Shown here: positions 9,291 through 19,401 of the stretch, one piece after another
How the letters are laid out: the number at the start of each line of letters is the position of its first letter
Numbering within the stretch: the first letter of the stretch is position 1
NCBI RefSeq assembly: GCF_014489075.1
Contig: NZ_JACTGR010000002.1
Span: 186,001-250,000, forward strand
Source of the DNA: Sphingomonas sp. JC676
Lineage (GTDB): Bacteria; Pseudomonadota; Alphaproteobacteria; Sphingomonadales; Sphingomonadaceae
Direction: 5' to 3'
Length of the DNA: 64,000 nucleotides
Notes under the pieces: generated by a model
Told to the model about the DNA's origin: nothing
Seen by the model: the letters and a program-made list of their open reading frames with translations, nothing else
The model's database searches: none
Program-made: the position numbers and the translations under genes

Positions 9291-9554
9291 ATGGACCTCG
9301 ACGCGCTCCTCACGCACTATTTCGGCACCGACGATCTCGACGCAATCGATCCCGCGGCGCGTGCCGAGGGCGATCATCGCTTGGCTGTGGATTTCGGCAC
9401 CGAGCGCGAGCCCAGCCGCCGCTTCGCGCTCTGGTCGCTGATGGAGGCCCTAGGCACTGCCCCGCCCCCGTCCGAGGCCTTCGAAAAGGACCCCACGCTG
9501 CGCAAGGCGGCCGAGGATTATCTAACGCTGGCGTGGAAGCTCGATCGCGGCTAA
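9291..9554 (+). CDS. Small uncharacterised protein downstream of nagA
   Basis: An 87-aa acidic reading frame starts immediately after the nagA stop with no intervening base and ends before the helicase gene. It begins MDLDALLTHYFG and has no signal peptide, membrane segment or motif I recognise. The charged, helix-rich composition (for example EDYLTLAWKL) and gapless coupling to nagA suggest a real cytoplasmic protein co-expressed with the operon. I cannot assign a function. It could be involved with the neighbouring genes only by position. Confidence 0.6.
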   Translation: MDLDALLTHYFGTDDLDAIDPAARAEGDHRLAVDFGTEREPSRRFALWSLMEALGTAPPPSEAFEKDPTLRKAAEDYLTLAWKLDRG

Positions 9555-9603
9555 GGGGTCCGGCTTCTTGCGGCCAGCGCCGCACCCCCCATCTAAGCGA
9601 AAC

Positions 9604-11343
9604 ATGCCCTTTTCCCAGCTCCCCCCGCTTCTTTCCGAGGCGCTCGCCGCGCGCGGCTATACCGCGCCCACCCCTGTCCAGGCGGCGGTGCTCGAACCCG
9701 ATGCACTCGGCCGCGACCTTATCGTCTCCGCGCAGACCGGTTCGGGCAAGACCGTCGCCTTCGGCATGGCCATGGCCTCCGAACTGGTCGGCGAGGACGG
9801 CCGCGTCGCGCCGGCGAAAGCGCCCCTCGCCCTGATTATCGCGCCGACGCGCGAGCTCGCGCTCCAGGTCAGCCGCGAGCTGATCTGGCTTTATGGCCCG
9901 ACCGGCGCGCGCATCGCCACCTGCGTCGGCGGCATGGATGCCTCCAAGGAGCGCCGCAACCTCAGCTATGGCGCGCATATCGTCGTCGGCACGCCCGGGC
10001 GTCTGCGCGACCATCTCGAGCGCGGCGCGCTCGATCTCTCGGCGCTCAAGGCCGCGGTGCTCGACGAAGCCGACGAAATGCTCGACATGGGCTTCCGTGA
10101 GGATCTCGAGGAAATCCTCGACGCGACGCCCAACGAGCGCCGCACACTCCTTTTCTCCGCGACGATGCCCAAGCCGATCGTCATGCTGGCGAAGCGTTAC
10201 CAGCGCGACGCGCTGCGCATCACCACGGTCGGCGAAGATCGCGGCCATGGCGATATCGCCTATCAGGCCGTCACCGTCTCGCCGTCCGACATCGAGCATG
10301 CGGTGATCAACCTGCTCCGCCTCCACGAGGCCGAGACGGCGATGCTGTTCTGCGCGACGCGCGACAATGTCCGCCATCTCCACGCCAGCCTGGTCGAGCG
10401 CGGTTTCGCTGCCGTTGCCCTGTCGGGCGAGCACAGCCAGAACGAGCGCAACGCCGCGCTCCAGGCGCTGCGCGACCGCCGCGCCCGCGTCTGCGTCGCG
10501 ACCGACGTCGCCGCGCGCGGCATCGATCTGCCGACGCTCAGCCTCGTCATCCATGTCGAGCTGCCTCGCGATGCCGAGACGCTCCAGCACCGTTCGGGCC
10601 GCACCGGCCGCGCCGGCAAGAAGGGCACGGCGATCCTCATCGTCCCCTATCCGCGCCGCCGCCGGGTCGAATCGATGTTGCGCGGCGCCCGCATCAACGC
10701 CGAGTGGTTGGAGGCGCCGACGCCCGAGCAGATCCGCGCCAGCGACCGCGATCGCCTGATCGCCGCTTTGCTCGAACCGGTCGAGTATGACGACGAGGAT
10801 CGCGCACTGGCCGAGCGCCTGATCGCCGAGAAGAGCCCCGAGGATATCGCCGCCGCGCTCGTCCGCGCGCATCGCAACGCGATGCCGCAGCCCGAGGAGC
10901 TTTCCGACCAGAGTCCCGAGGCCCGCCGCGCCGCCCAGCAGGAGCGCCACCGTCCCGGCTTCGAGGACATCGCCTGGTTCCGCCTCGATATCGGCCGCCG
11001 CCAGAATGCCGATGCGCGCTGGATCCTGCCACTGATCTGCCGCCGCGGCCAGATCACCAAGAACGAGGTCGGCGCGATCCGCATCGCGCAGAACGAGACC
11101 AACTTCCAGGTCCCCCGCGCTCTCGCCGCCAAGTTCCAGGCAGCGCTCGCGAAGACGGCGGAAGGCGATGACGACGTCCGCATCGAGCCCTCACAGGGCC
11201 CGGCGCACGACGAAGGTCCCCGTGGCCCTCGCCCCCAGCGCAGCGGTCCTCCACGGGGCGCCGGACCGAATTCGGGCCGCCTTACGCCACGCCACCAGGC
11301 CAAGCCCTATCAAAAGGGTCCGCGGGGTCCCCGTCCAAAATGA
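9604..11343 (+). CDS. DEAD-box ATP-dependent RNA helicase with DbpA-like RNA-binding domain
   Basis: This 579-aa helicase unwinds RNA, probably in ribosome assembly or cold adaptation. Motifs in order are the Q motif (GYTAPTPVQ), Walker A (AQTGSGKT), PTRELA, TPGRL, DEAD, SAT, and the C-terminal helicase motifs ARGID and [10 protein letters not shown]. After the helicase core, about residues 455-530 form a DbpA/CsdA-type RNA-binding domain ([19 protein letters not shown]), followed by a basic Gly/Arg/Pro-rich tail. An upstream in-frame ATG at 9568 lacks support, and the Q motif spacing fits the start at 9604. Its stop overlaps the next start as ATGA. Confidence 0.94.
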   Translation: MPFSQLPPLLSEALAARGYTAPTPVQAAVLEPDALGRDLIVSAQTGSGKTVAFGMAMASELVGEDGRVAPAKAPLALIIAPTRELALQVSRELIWLYGPTGARIATCVGGMDASKERRNLSYGAHIVVGTPGRLRDHLERGALDLSALKAAVLDEADEMLDMGFREDLEEILDATPNERRTLLFSATMPKPIVMLAKRYQRDALRITTVGEDRGHGDIAYQAVTVSPSDIEHAVINLLRLHEAETAMLFCATRDNVRHLHASLVERGFAAVALSGEHSQNERNAALQALRDRRARVCVATDVAARGIDLPTLSLVIHVELPRDAETLQHRSGRTGRAGKKGTAILIVPYPRRRRVESMLRGARINAEWLEAPTPEQIRASDRDRLIAALLEPVEYDDEDRALAERLIAEKSPEDIAAALVRAHRNAMPQPEELSDQSPEARRAAQQERHRPGFEDIAWFRLDIGRRQNADARWILPLICRRGQITKNEVGAIRIAQNETNFQVPRALAAKFQAALAKTAEGDDDVRIEPSQGPAHDEGPRGPRPQRSGPPRGAGPNSGRLTPRHQAKPYQKGPRGPRPK

Positions 11344-11798
11344 GCGGACCCGTCCGCATCCTCGTCGATGCCGATGCGTGCCCGGTGAAGGAAGAAATCT
11401 ACAAGGTCGCCTGGCGCCATGAGGTGCCGGTGGTCGTGGTCAGCAACAGCCATTTGCGCATTCCGCAACACCCGTTGCTGAGCCGCGTGGTGGTGAGCGA
11501 CGGCTTCGACGCCGCCGACGACTGGATCGCGGAGAATAGCGACTCCGGGACCGTGGCGATCACCGCCGACATCCTGCTGGCGGATCGCTGCCTCAAGAGC
11601 GGCGCAACCGTGCTCGCCCCCACCGGCAAGCCCTTCACGACAAGCTCGATCGGCAGCGCCATCGCCACCCGTGCGATCATGGCCGATCTGCGCGCCGGCG
11701 GCGACCAATTGGGCGGCCCGGCGCCCTTCTCCAAGACCGATCGCTCGCGCTTCCTCCAGGCACTGGACACGGCGCTGGTCAGCCTCAAGCGGCGTTAA
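11340..11798 (+). CDS. UPF0178 (YaiI/YqxD) family protein
   Basis: This 152-aa protein belongs to the widespread UPF0178 family, which has a PIN-like fold and no established biochemical role. The N-terminal signature [10 protein letters not shown] and the internal [11 protein letters not shown] and GKPFT motifs are all present, and the length is typical. It is coupled to the helicase gene by ATGA overlap, which suggests a shared transcript and perhaps an RNA-related job, but that is inference. Confidence 0.9.
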   Translation: MSGPVRILVDADACPVKEEIYKVAWRHEVPVVVVSNSHLRIPQHPLLSRVVVSDGFDAADDWIAENSDSGTVAITADILLADRCLKSGATVLAPTGKPFTTSSIGSAIATRAIMADLRAGGDQLGGPAPFSKTDRSRFLQALDTALVSLKRR

Positions 11799-11919
11799 CG
11801 CAAACGCTTAAGATCCCGCCGGCCAGGGGAGGCGCGCCGCATCGTTACGCTCGCGGCCCGTCGACATTACGTAATCTCATTTAAACAAAGCGTTAGCCGT
11901 ACTGGTCTAGGTCTCGACC

Positions 11920-13137
11920 ATGACCCAGATTCCACGCCGCTCGCCGACTCGGCCCGTGGCACGACGGACTTCTTCGTGGAGGCAGACGGTCGCATTGCCC
12001 GAAGCCGTTTACCGTAAGCTCGTCGATACGCTGTTCAGCATGCGCTTTCCCATCGTTGCGATGGGCGTGGTATGCGCCGGCGTGGCCGCGCTGCTCGCCG
12101 CCAAGTGGCGTGACCCCGTGTTCACGGCGGTCGCGATCCTTATCCCATTGGTGACGCTGGGCCGGCTGCTGGTGATGAATGCCTATCAAAGCCATGCCGA
12201 AGGCGCGATCACGCGCCACGAACTGCGTCGCTGGGAGCGGCGCTACGCCGTTGGCAGCTATGCATTCGCCGGCCTGATCGCGGTCCTCAATATGCGCGCG
12301 CTGACCTTCCACGATCCGCTTATGCACCTGATCACCGTCAGCATCGTCTTCGGTTTCGGCGCCGGCGTCGTTTCCCGCATTTCGGCAAGGCCGGTCATCT
12401 GCGTGATCAGCCTCCTTATGGCGACCGTCCCCACCGTCGCCGCCCTGGCGTGGCACGCGTCGTTACCCAACGCGATAGCGCTCCACACACAGCTCTTCGC
12501 GACCGAAGCCATGCTGGTTGGCCTGATCGCCATATTGAGCCTGAACACGGTCCACCATCTGCACTGCTCGGCGGTGCTGCATCTCGTCACCCAGCACGAT
12601 CTCGCGCTCCTCGCCAAATTCGACGCCCTGACCGGGCTGCCGAACCGGTTGATGCTGCGCGAGCGCTTCCAGGACTCCGTATCGGCTCTCCAGAGCGACG
12701 GCGTGGCCCTGCACTATGTGGACCTGGACGGCTTCAAGTCGGTCAACGACCTGCATGGCCATCCGGCGGGCGACGCGCTCCTGCGCGAAGTGGCCCGGCG
12801 GATGGAAAAGACCGTCCGCGCCGGTGACACGGTGGCGCGCCTGGGCGGCGACGAGTTCGTCGTGCTGCAAACCGATCTGGGCCATCCGGACGAAGCGCAA
12901 ATGCTCGCGCGCAGGCTCATCCGCGATCTCAGTGCGCCGTATCTGATCGACGGAAAGTCCGTGCTGGTCGCGGCTAGTATCGGTATTGCCATGGCGGCCG
13001 ATTTCGGCCTGGACCTCGAACGCCTTCTGTCGTGCGCGGACTGCGCACTCTATCGCTCCAAGAGCCGCGGCAAGGGGCAGTTCAACTTCGCGACATCGGC
13101 CGATTTCGGAAAACTGTCGAGCGCCGCAGCGGCCTGA
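11920..13137 (+). CDS. Membrane GGDEF diguanylate cyclase
   Basis: This 405-aa protein likely makes cyclic di-GMP. The N-terminal half (about residues 35-215) contains about six hydrophobic segments with no recognised sensor domain. The C-terminal 170 residues are a complete GGDEF domain: DALTGLPNR, DLDGFKSVND, and the catalytic GGDEF itself. The inhibitory I-site RAGD (RxxD) lies five residues before GGDEF, so product feedback is expected. No EAL domain follows. It stands alone, with 121 bases of AT-richer DNA upstream that may hold its promoter. Its stop codon is part of a hairpin shared with the convergent ABC-F gene. Confidence 0.92.
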   Translation: MTQIPRRSPTRPVARRTSSWRQTVALPEAVYRKLVDTLFSMRFPIVAMGVVCAGVAALLAAKWRDPVFTAVAILIPLVTLGRLLVMNAYQSHAEGAITRHELRRWERRYAVGSYAFAGLIAVLNMRALTFHDPLMHLITVSIVFGFGAGVVSRISARPVICVISLLMATVPTVAALAWHASLPNAIALHTQLFATEAMLVGLIAILSLNTVHHLHCSAVLHLVTQHDLALLAKFDALTGLPNRLMLRERFQDSVSALQSDGVALHYVDLDGFKSVNDLHGHPAGDALLREVARRMEKTVRAGDTVARLGGDEFVVLQTDLGHPDEAQMLARRLIRDLSAPYLIDGKSVLVAASIGIAMAADFGLDLERLLSCADCALYRSKSRGKGQFNFATSADFGKLSSAAAA

Positions 13138-13162
13138 ATCCGGAAACCCCGGGTCAGGCCGC
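13129..13162. terminator. Bidirectional hairpin spanning both stop codons
   Basis: A 9-bp perfect stem (GCGGCCTGA at 13129-13137 with TCAGGCCGC at 13154-13162) has the stop codon of the cyclase gene in its left arm and the stop codon of the convergent ABC-F gene in its right arm. The inner bases can also pair through CCGG. There is no clear U-tract on either side, so function as a terminator is uncertain. Confidence 0.45.
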
Positions 13163-15031
13163 GATCGATTCCAGCGCCTCGTTCGCCTCCATCCACGCCG
13201 CCTCGGCCGCCTCGATCTGGCCCTCCAGCTCGGCGCGCCGCTTCATAAGATCGCTCATTGAGAGCTTGGCGAGGCTGGCGTCCGCGGTCGACGGATCGAA
13301 CATCGCCCGGTCCACCACGCTTCGCTGCTCGGTCAGCCTGGCGAGCGCCGCTTCGGCCTCCTTGGCCTTCTTCCTGAGCGCGGTGCCCTGTTCGCGCGCC
13401 TGGGCGGCGGCGCGGCGGGCATCCTTCTTGCTCATCTTGCCCTCGCCGCTCGCCTTGGCCGCGTCGCTCGCATCCTTGGTCAGCACGAAGGAAATGTAGT
13501 CGTCGAGACTGCCGTCGAAATCGCTCGCGGTGCCGCTGTCGACCAGCACCAGCCGGTCCGCGGTCATCTCGAGCATGTGCCGGTCGTGGCTGACGATCAC
13601 CACCGCGCCGGTATAGGCGTTGAGCGCCTGGATCAGCGCCTCGCGCGCATCGACGTCCAAGTGATTGGTCGGCTCGTCGAGGATCAGCATGTGCGGCGCG
13701 TCGCGGGTGATCAGCGCCAGCGCCAGTCGCGCGCGCTCGCCGCCCGAGAGCTTGCCCACGTCGGTGGTGGCCTTCTGCCCCGAAAAACCGAACCGCCCGA
13801 GCTGCGCACGCACTGCGGACTGACTCGCACCCTTCATCAGCAAGGTCATGTGCTGAAGCGGCGTCTCGGTCCGGTCGAGTTCCTCGACCTGATACTGGGT
13901 GAAATACCCCACCTTCATCTTGCCGGAAGCGGTCATCGCGCCTTCCATCGGCGCGAGCTGCGCGGCGAGCAGGCGGGCGAGCGTGGTCTTGCCGTTGCCG
14001 TTGCGGCCGAGCAGCGCCACGCGATCGTCGGGATCGAGGCGGAAGTTGAGCCGCTTCAGGATCGGCGTCTTGTCATAGCCCACCGTCGCCATGTCGAGCG
14101 TGATCAGCGGCGGCCGCAGCTCGTCCGGGTTGGGGAAATCGAAGTGCAAGGTCGGATCGTCGAGCAGTTCGGCGATCGGCTGCATCCGCGCGAGCGCCTT
14201 TTGCCGGCTCTGCGCCTGCTTGGCGGTCGATGCGCGCGCCGAATTGCGCGCGATATAGTCCTGCAATTTCTCGCGCTCGGCCTGCTGCTTCTGGCGTGCC
14301 GAGGCGAGCTGCGCCTGGCGCTCGGCGCGCTGGCGCTCGAACGCGTCATAGCCGCCCGGATAGAGCGTCAGCTTGCCGCGATCGAGATGCAGGATGTGGT
14401 CGACGACATTGTTGAGGAAGTCGCGCTCGTGGCTGACGAGCAGGATCGTCGCCGGATAGCTCTTCAGGAAGTCCTCGAGCCACAGCACCGCTTCGAGGTC
14501 GAGGTGGTTTGAAGGCTCGTCGAGCACCAGCACATCGGGCTCGGAGAACAGCAAAGAGGCCAGCGCGACACGCATCTTCCATCCGCCCGAGAAACTGTCG
14601 AGCGATCTGTGCTGCGCCTCCTCGTCGAAGCCGAGCCCGACCAGGATGCGCGCCGCGCGCGCGGGCGCCGAATGCGCCTCGATCGTGTTCAGCCGCTCAT
14701 GGATCTCGCCCAGCCGGTCCGGATCGTGGCTGTGCTCGGCCTCCTCCAGCAGCGCCGCGCGCTCGATGTCCGCCGCCAGCACCGTTTCGAACGGCGTGGC
14801 AACGCCGCTCGGCGCTTCCTGCGCGATATAGCCGATCTTGCTGCCCCGGGGCATCGAGACCTCGCCGCCATCCGCGTCGAGCAGCTTGGTGATCACGCGC
14901 ACCAATGTGGTCTTGCCCGCACCGTTGCGGCCGATCAGGCCCACGCGGCTGCGCGGCGGCAATTTGGCGCTGGCGTCGTCGATGATGGTCCGACCACCGA
15001 TGCGGACCGTGATGTCGGCAAGATTGAGCAT
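13154..15031 (-). CDS. ABC-F family ATPase (Uup/YheS-like)
   Basis: This 625-aa cytoplasmic protein has two ATP-binding cassettes and no membrane domain. It belongs to the ABC-F group, which acts on ribosomes or nucleic acid rather than in transport. Cassette one has GRNGAGKTT, SFSGGWKMR and VLDEPSNHLD. Cassette two has GRNGNGKTT, KLSGGERARLAL and ILDEPTNHLD. A charged linker (about 230-320) separates them, and a C-terminal coiled coil rich in Lys, Glu and Ala (about 520-620) is of the type that binds nucleic acid in Uup. I cannot decide between Uup and YheS subgroups. Confidence 0.93.
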   Translation of the reverse strand: MLNLADITVRIGGRTIIDDASAKLPPRSRVGLIGRNGAGKTTLVRVITKLLDADGGEVSMPRGSKIGYIAQEAPSGVATPFETVLAADIERAALLEEAEHSHDPDRLGEIHERLNTIEAHSAPARAARILVGLGFDEEAQHRSLDSFSGGWKMRVALASLLFSEPDVLVLDEPSNHLDLEAVLWLEDFLKSYPATILLVSHERDFLNNVVDHILHLDRGKLTLYPGGYDAFERQRAERQAQLASARQKQQAEREKLQDYIARNSARASTAKQAQSRQKALARMQPIAELLDDPTLHFDFPNPDELRPPLITLDMATVGYDKTPILKRLNFRLDPDDRVALLGRNGNGKTTLARLLAAQLAPMEGAMTASGKMKVGYFTQYQVEELDRTETPLQHMTLLMKGASQSAVRAQLGRFGFSGQKATTDVGKLSGGERARLALALITRDAPHMLILDEPTNHLDVDAREALIQALNAYTGAVVIVSHDRHMLEMTADRLVLVDSGTASDFDGSLDDYISFVLTKDASDAAKASGEGKMSKKDARRAAAQAREQGTALRKKAKEAEAALARLTEQRSVVDRAMFDPSTADASLAKLSMSDLMKRRAELEGQIEAAEAAWMEANEALESIAA

Positions 15032-15205
15032 GCGCGCCCGCTAGCACCAGACGCGCCGCAACCCAACACCGCAATTGCTGCAATGCAAGAAGACAGGGGC
15101 CGATCGACACGCTAGGGTATCGTCATCGAAACGAAGCGCGGATGGAACTCCATCCGTTGCCCGCAATTGAACCCATACACGCCCCGCGCGATCCGGAGCA
15201 CCGCA

Positions 15206-15844
15206 ATGGACAGATCAGGCGAATTCGACATTTCGAGACGGGGGGTGCTGATCAGTGGCGCCGCCTCGGTGGCCGTCACGGTGGCGCCCAATGTCGCCGC
15301 CGAACCCGCTCCGCCAGTCCAGGGAGCCGCACCGATGCACAAGGTCGCGTTCAAGGTGAACGGCAAGCCGCGCGAGCTGGAGCTCGACACGCGCACTACC
15401 CTTCTCGACGCGCTGCGGGAGCATCTCCATCTCACCGGCACCAAGAAGGGTTGCGACCACGGCCAGTGCGGCGCCTGCACGGTGATCGTCGACGGCCGCC
15501 GCATCAATTCGTGCCTCAGCCTCGCGGTAATGCACGAGGGTGATGAGATCACGACGATCGAGGGGCTCGGGACGCCCGAGAACATGCACGCGATGCAGGT
15601 CGCATTCGTGAAGCATGACGGATATCAGTGCGGCTATTGCACTCCCGGCCAGATCTGCTCGGCGGTCGCGGTGCTCGACGAGATCAAGCGCGGCATCCCC
15701 AGCCATGTTAGCGCCGACATCAATGCCAAGCCCCAGATGACCGCCACCGAGATGCGCGAGCGGATGAGCGGCAATATCTGCCGCTGCGGCGCCTATTCGA
15801 ACATCGTCGAGGCGATGCAGGAAGTCGCGGGAGCCAGGGCATGA
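15206..15844 (+). CDS. paoA: Aldehyde oxidoreductase [2Fe-2S] subunit, Tat-exported
   Basis: This 212-aa small subunit belongs to a periplasmic molybdenum aldehyde oxidase of the PaoABC (YagTSR) type. A twin-arginine signal is visible at the N-terminus (SRRGVLISG), which explains export of the folded complex. Two [2Fe-2S] domains follow. The plant-ferredoxin-type one has [11 protein letters not shown] plus a further cysteine in INSCL. The all-helical one has CGYCTPGQI and NICRCGAY. The chosen ATG at 15206 has GGAG upstream and puts the Tat motif near the N-terminus. It overlaps paoB by ATGA, and the three subunits form one operon. Confidence 0.93.
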   Translation: MDRSGEFDISRRGVLISGAASVAVTVAPNVAAEPAPPVQGAAPMHKVAFKVNGKPRELELDTRTTLLDALREHLHLTGTKKGCDHGQCGACTVIVDGRRINSCLSLAVMHEGDEITTIEGLGTPENMHAMQVAFVKHDGYQCGYCTPGQICSAVAVLDEIKRGIPSHVSADINAKPQMTATEMRERMSGNICRCGAYSNIVEAMQEVAGARA

Positions 15845-16791
15845 AAAGCTTTAGCTACGAGCGCGCCCGCACCCCCGCCGAGGCCGCGGCGATCGTCGCA
15901 CGCACCCAGGGCGCCCGCTTCATCGCCGGCGGCACCAATTTGCTCGACCTGATGAAGCTCCAGATCGAGACGCCGACGCATCTGGTCGACGTCAACGGAC
16001 TCCAACTCGACAAGATCGAGGCGACACCGGAGGGCGGCCTGCGCATCGGCGCGCTGGTCCGCAACACCGATCTCGCCGCCGACAAGCGCGTGCGCAAGGA
16101 TTACGCCGTGCTCTCGCGCGCGCTGCTCGCCGGCGCCTCGGGCCAACTCCGCAACAAGGCGACGACCGCGGGCAACCTGCTCCAGCGCACCCGCTGCCCC
16201 TATTTCTACGACACCAATCAGCCCTGCAACAAGCGCAAGCCCGGCAGCGGCTGCGCGGCGATCGGCGGAGTCAGCCGCAGCCTCGGCGTGATCGGCATCA
16301 GCGACGCCTGCATCGCGACGCATCCCAGCGACATGGCGGTGGCGATGCGCCTGCTCGACGCCAGCGTCGAGACGGTGAAGCCCGACGGCGCCACCCGCGC
16401 GATCCCGATCGCCGATTTCCACACGCTTCCCGGCGACACGCCGCACATCGAGACCACACTGGTCCCCGGCGAGCTGATCACTGCGGTCACCTTGCCCAAG
16501 CCAGTCGGCGGCAAGCATTTCTATCACAAGGTCCGCGACCGCGCGTCCTATGCCTTCGCGCTCATTTCGGTGGCAGCGGTGATCCAGAAGGACGGTACCG
16601 GCCGCGTCGCACTGGGCGGCGTCGCGCACAAGCCATGGCGGATCGAGGCTGCCGAAGAACAGCTGCCCAAGGGCGCCAAGCGCACCAACGAGGTGCTGCT
16701 CGCCGGCGCGCAGCCGACGCATGAGAACGCATTCAAGCTGACACTGGCCGAGCGCACGCTCGACTCGGTGCTGGCCGAAGCGAGGGCCTGA
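15841..16791 (+). CDS. paoB: Aldehyde oxidoreductase FAD-binding subunit
   Basis: This 316-aa medium subunit carries FAD between the iron-sulfur and molybdenum subunits. The N-terminal half has the FAD-binding pattern [13 protein letters not shown], and the C-terminal half is the CO-dehydrogenase flavoprotein C-domain. A cysteine-rich insert ([14 protein letters not shown], then a further cysteine in GSGCAA) matches the extra [4Fe-4S] loop that sets PaoB apart from other xanthine-oxidase-family flavoproteins. It overlaps paoA by four bases and is separated from paoC by three. Confidence 0.93.
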   Translation: MKSFSYERARTPAEAAAIVARTQGARFIAGGTNLLDLMKLQIETPTHLVDVNGLQLDKIEATPEGGLRIGALVRNTDLAADKRVRKDYAVLSRALLAGASGQLRNKATTAGNLLQRTRCPYFYDTNQPCNKRKPGSGCAAIGGVSRSLGVIGISDACIATHPSDMAVAMRLLDASVETVKPDGATRAIPIADFHTLPGDTPHIETTLVPGELITAVTLPKPVGGKHFYHKVRDRASYAFALISVAAVIQKDGTGRVALGGVAHKPWRIEAAEEQLPKGAKRTNEVLLAGAQPTHENAFKLTLAERTLDSVLAEARA

Positions 16792-16794
16792 GCC

Positions 16795-19002
16795 ATGAAG
16801 TTCGATACCCCCGCCACCACCAACCCGATCGACCAGCTCAAGATCATCGGCAAGGCGACCGACCGGATCGACGGTCCGCGCAAGACCACCGGCACCGCGA
16901 CATATGCCTATGAGCATCACGCCGAAGCGCCGAACGCCGCCTATGGCTATATCCTCGGCTCGGCGATCGCCAAGGGCCGCATCGCGTCCATCAACCTCGC
17001 CGATGCCAAGGCCGCGCCCGGCGTGCTCACGATCGTCACCGCCGACAATGCGGGCAAGCTCGGCAAAGGCAATTTCAACACCGCCAAGCTGCTCGGCGGC
17101 CCCGAGATCGAGCACTACCACCAGGCCGTCGCGCTCGTCGTCGCCGAAACCTTCGAGCAGGCCCGCGCCGCCGCATCGCTGATCCGCGTCGACTATGCTC
17201 GCGCCAAGGGTGCGTTCGATCTCGCCGGCGCGATGGGCACCGCGACCGCGCCCGAGCCCAGCTTCGGCACCGTCGCCGATACCAAGGTCGGCGATTTCGC
17301 TGGCGCCTTCGCCGCGGCTCCGGTCCAGCTCGACGCGACCTACACCACCCCCGATCACGCCCATGCGATGATGGAGCCGCACGCCTCGATCGCCGCTTGG
17401 GAAGGCGACAAGCTGACCCTGTGGACCGCCAACCAGATGATCGCCTGGTCGGTCGGCGACATGGCCAAGACGCTGGGCATTCCCAAGGAGAATGTCCGCC
17501 TCGTCTCGCCCTTCATCGGCGGCGGCTTCGGCGGCAAGCTGTTCATCCGCGCCGATGCGGTGCTGGCCGCGCTGGGCGCCAAGGCGGCGGGACGACCGGT
17601 CAAGGTCGCGCTTCCCCGCCCCTTCATGTTCAACAACACGCCGCACCGCCCCGCGACGATCCAGCGGATCCGGCTCGGCGCGACGCCCGACGGCAAGATC
17701 ACCGCGATCGGCCATGAAAGCTGGTCGGGCGATCTCCCCGGCGGCGGCCCCGAGACCGCTGTCGGCCAGACCCGCTTGCTCTATGCCGGCGCCAATCGCA
17801 TGACCGCGATGCGCCTCGCCGTGCTCGACCTTCCCGAAGGCAATGCCATGCGCGCGCCGGGCGAGGCGCCGGGCCTGATGGCGCTCGAGATCGCGATCGA
17901 CGAGATGGCCGAGAAACTCGGCATCGATCCGATCCGCTTCCGCGCGATCAACGACACCCAGGTCGATCCCGAAAAACCCAGCCGCCCCTATTCGCAGCGC
18001 CAACTCGACGAATGCATGAAAGTGGGCGCGGACAAGTTCGGCTGGAGCAAGCGCAGCGCGAAGCCCGGCACGGTCCGCGACGGCCGCTGGCTGGTCGGGA
18101 TGGGCGTGGCCGCGGCCTTCCGCAACAATCTCGTCGGCAAGTCCGGCGCCCGCGTCCGGCTCGACGGCGACGGCGTGGTCACGGTCGAGACCGACATGAC
18201 CGATATCGGCACCGGCACCTACACGATCATCGCGCAGACTGCGGCCGAGATGATGGGCCTGCCGCTCGAGAGGATCGTCGTGAAGCTCGGCGATTCGAAC
18301 TTCCCCGTTTCCGCCGGCTCCGGCGGCCAATGGGGGGCGAACAGCTCTACCGCCGGTGTCTATGCCGCCTGCACGAAACTGCGCGAGGCCGTGGCGGCCA
18401 AGCTTGGCTTCAATTCGGCCGACACCGTGTTCGCCGACGGCAAGGTCCGCTCGGGAAACCGCAGCGTCCCCCTCGCCCAGGCGGCGGGCACCGGTGGCCT
18501 CGTCGCCGAGGACTTCATGGAATATGGCGACCTCGACAAGAAATATCAGCAATCGACCTTCGGCGCCCATTTCGTCGAGGTCGGCGTCGATTCCGCCACT
18601 GCTGAGATCCGCATCCGTCGCATGCTCGCGGTGTGCGCCGCGGGCCGCATCCTCAATCCCAAGTCCGCGCGCAGCCAGGTCATCGGGGCCATGACGATGG
18701 GCGCCGGCGCCGCGCTGATGGAGGAACTCGCGGTCGACACGCGCTTCGGCTTCTTCGTCAATCACGATCTCGCCGGCTACGAAGTGCCGGTCCATGCCGA
18801 TATCCCGCACCAGGAAGTGATCTTCCTCGACGAGACCGATCCCATGTCCTCGCCGATGAAGGCCAAGGGGGTCGGCGAGCTCGGCATCTGCGGCGTCGGC
18901 GCGGCGGTGGCCAACGCGATCTACAACGCCACCGGCGTGCGCGTGCGCGACTATCCGGTGACGCTCGACAAGCTGCTCGATCGGATGCCGGCCCTGGCCT
19001 GA
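16795..19002 (+). CDS. paoC: Aldehyde oxidoreductase molybdenum-binding subunit
   Basis: This 735-aa large subunit binds the molybdenum cytosine-dinucleotide cofactor and oxidises aldehydes to carboxylic acids. Family features include the entry motif GKATDRIDGPRKTTGTATYA, the cofactor loop GGGFGGK, and the catalytic glutamate in GVGELG near the C-terminus. Length matches E. coli PaoC. It has no signal of its own and should hitch-hike through Tat with PaoA. No PaoD-like maturation chaperone is present in the window. Confidence 0.95.
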   Translation: MKFDTPATTNPIDQLKIIGKATDRIDGPRKTTGTATYAYEHHAEAPNAAYGYILGSAIAKGRIASINLADAKAAPGVLTIVTADNAGKLGKGNFNTAKLLGGPEIEHYHQAVALVVAETFEQARAAASLIRVDYARAKGAFDLAGAMGTATAPEPSFGTVADTKVGDFAGAFAAAPVQLDATYTTPDHAHAMMEPHASIAAWEGDKLTLWTANQMIAWSVGDMAKTLGIPKENVRLVSPFIGGGFGGKLFIRADAVLAALGAKAAGRPVKVALPRPFMFNNTPHRPATIQRIRLGATPDGKITAIGHESWSGDLPGGGPETAVGQTRLLYAGANRMTAMRLAVLDLPEGNAMRAPGEAPGLMALEIAIDEMAEKLGIDPIRFRAINDTQVDPEKPSRPYSQRQLDECMKVGADKFGWSKRSAKPGTVRDGRWLVGMGVAAAFRNNLVGKSGARVRLDGDGVVTVETDMTDIGTGTYTIIAQTAAEMMGLPLERIVVKLGDSNFPVSAGSGGQWGANSSTAGVYAACTKLREAVAAKLGFNSADTVFADGKVRSGNRSVPLAQAAGTGGLVAEDFMEYGDLDKKYQQSTFGAHFVEVGVDSATAEIRIRRMLAVCAAGRILNPKSARSQVIGAMTMGAGAALMEELAVDTRFGFFVNHDLAGYEVPVHADIPHQEVIFLDETDPMSSPMKAKGVGELGICGVGAAVANAIYNATGVRVRDYPVTLDKLLDRMPALA

Positions 19003-19401
19003 CGCGCGTTCCTGGGCCGGCGCCGTCGGGCGGGCACGGATTCAGGAAGCGTAGCGCACAGCTTGGCGGTACGGTCGACGAACAGCAACGCAGTGCGCGC
19101 CGGATCGAAGCCGGAAACGGTGGCCATCGCAAATCTTCCCTTGAGAACCGCCAGGATGCGGACCTAGCCGGCGCCGGCCAATTGCGCCTCCGTTTGGGCC
19201 AGTTACACCTTGGTATGGATGTGCCACCCCACCCAGGCGGGTAATGGCGAACGTGAAGAGTATCGCGCATAATGGGGATCTCGCTGGTTTTCGAATCCAC
19301 CAATGCTCAGGGGTGACGATGGCTTTCGGGGACGGAAAGGAACTCGGATATTCAAGCCGGGCGGAGTCTTCGCCGCTCTACCTTCGCTCGTGTGCCGTTG
19401 A
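19003..19401. other. 399-base intergenic stretch after paoC
   Basis: No intact gene is convincing here. Within it, on the minus strand, lies a short fragment that resembles the start of an isochorismatase-family hydrolase (listed separately). The right half, just before the MFS gene, should hold the promoter of the efflux operon, but I see no clear operator and no neighbouring regulator gene. Confidence 0.5.
19038..19127 (-). pseudogene. Possible N-terminal remnant of an isochorismatase-like hydrolase
   Basis: From an ATG at 19127 the minus strand encodes MATVSGFDPARTALLFVD, which is close to the usual start of isochorismatase/cysteine-hydrolase proteins (DPARTALLVID). After about 20 residues the similarity stops and the frame runs into paoC antisense sequence. 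The match is short, so this could be chance, but its position at the junction of two operons fits a decayed gene. Confidence 0.3.

Noticed and set aside
15793..18810. A 1005-codon open frame antisense to the paoABC genes
   Set aside because: The three sense genes are certain, and the antisense frame is Arg/Gly/Ala-rich low-complexity translation typical of the opposite strand of GC-rich codons.
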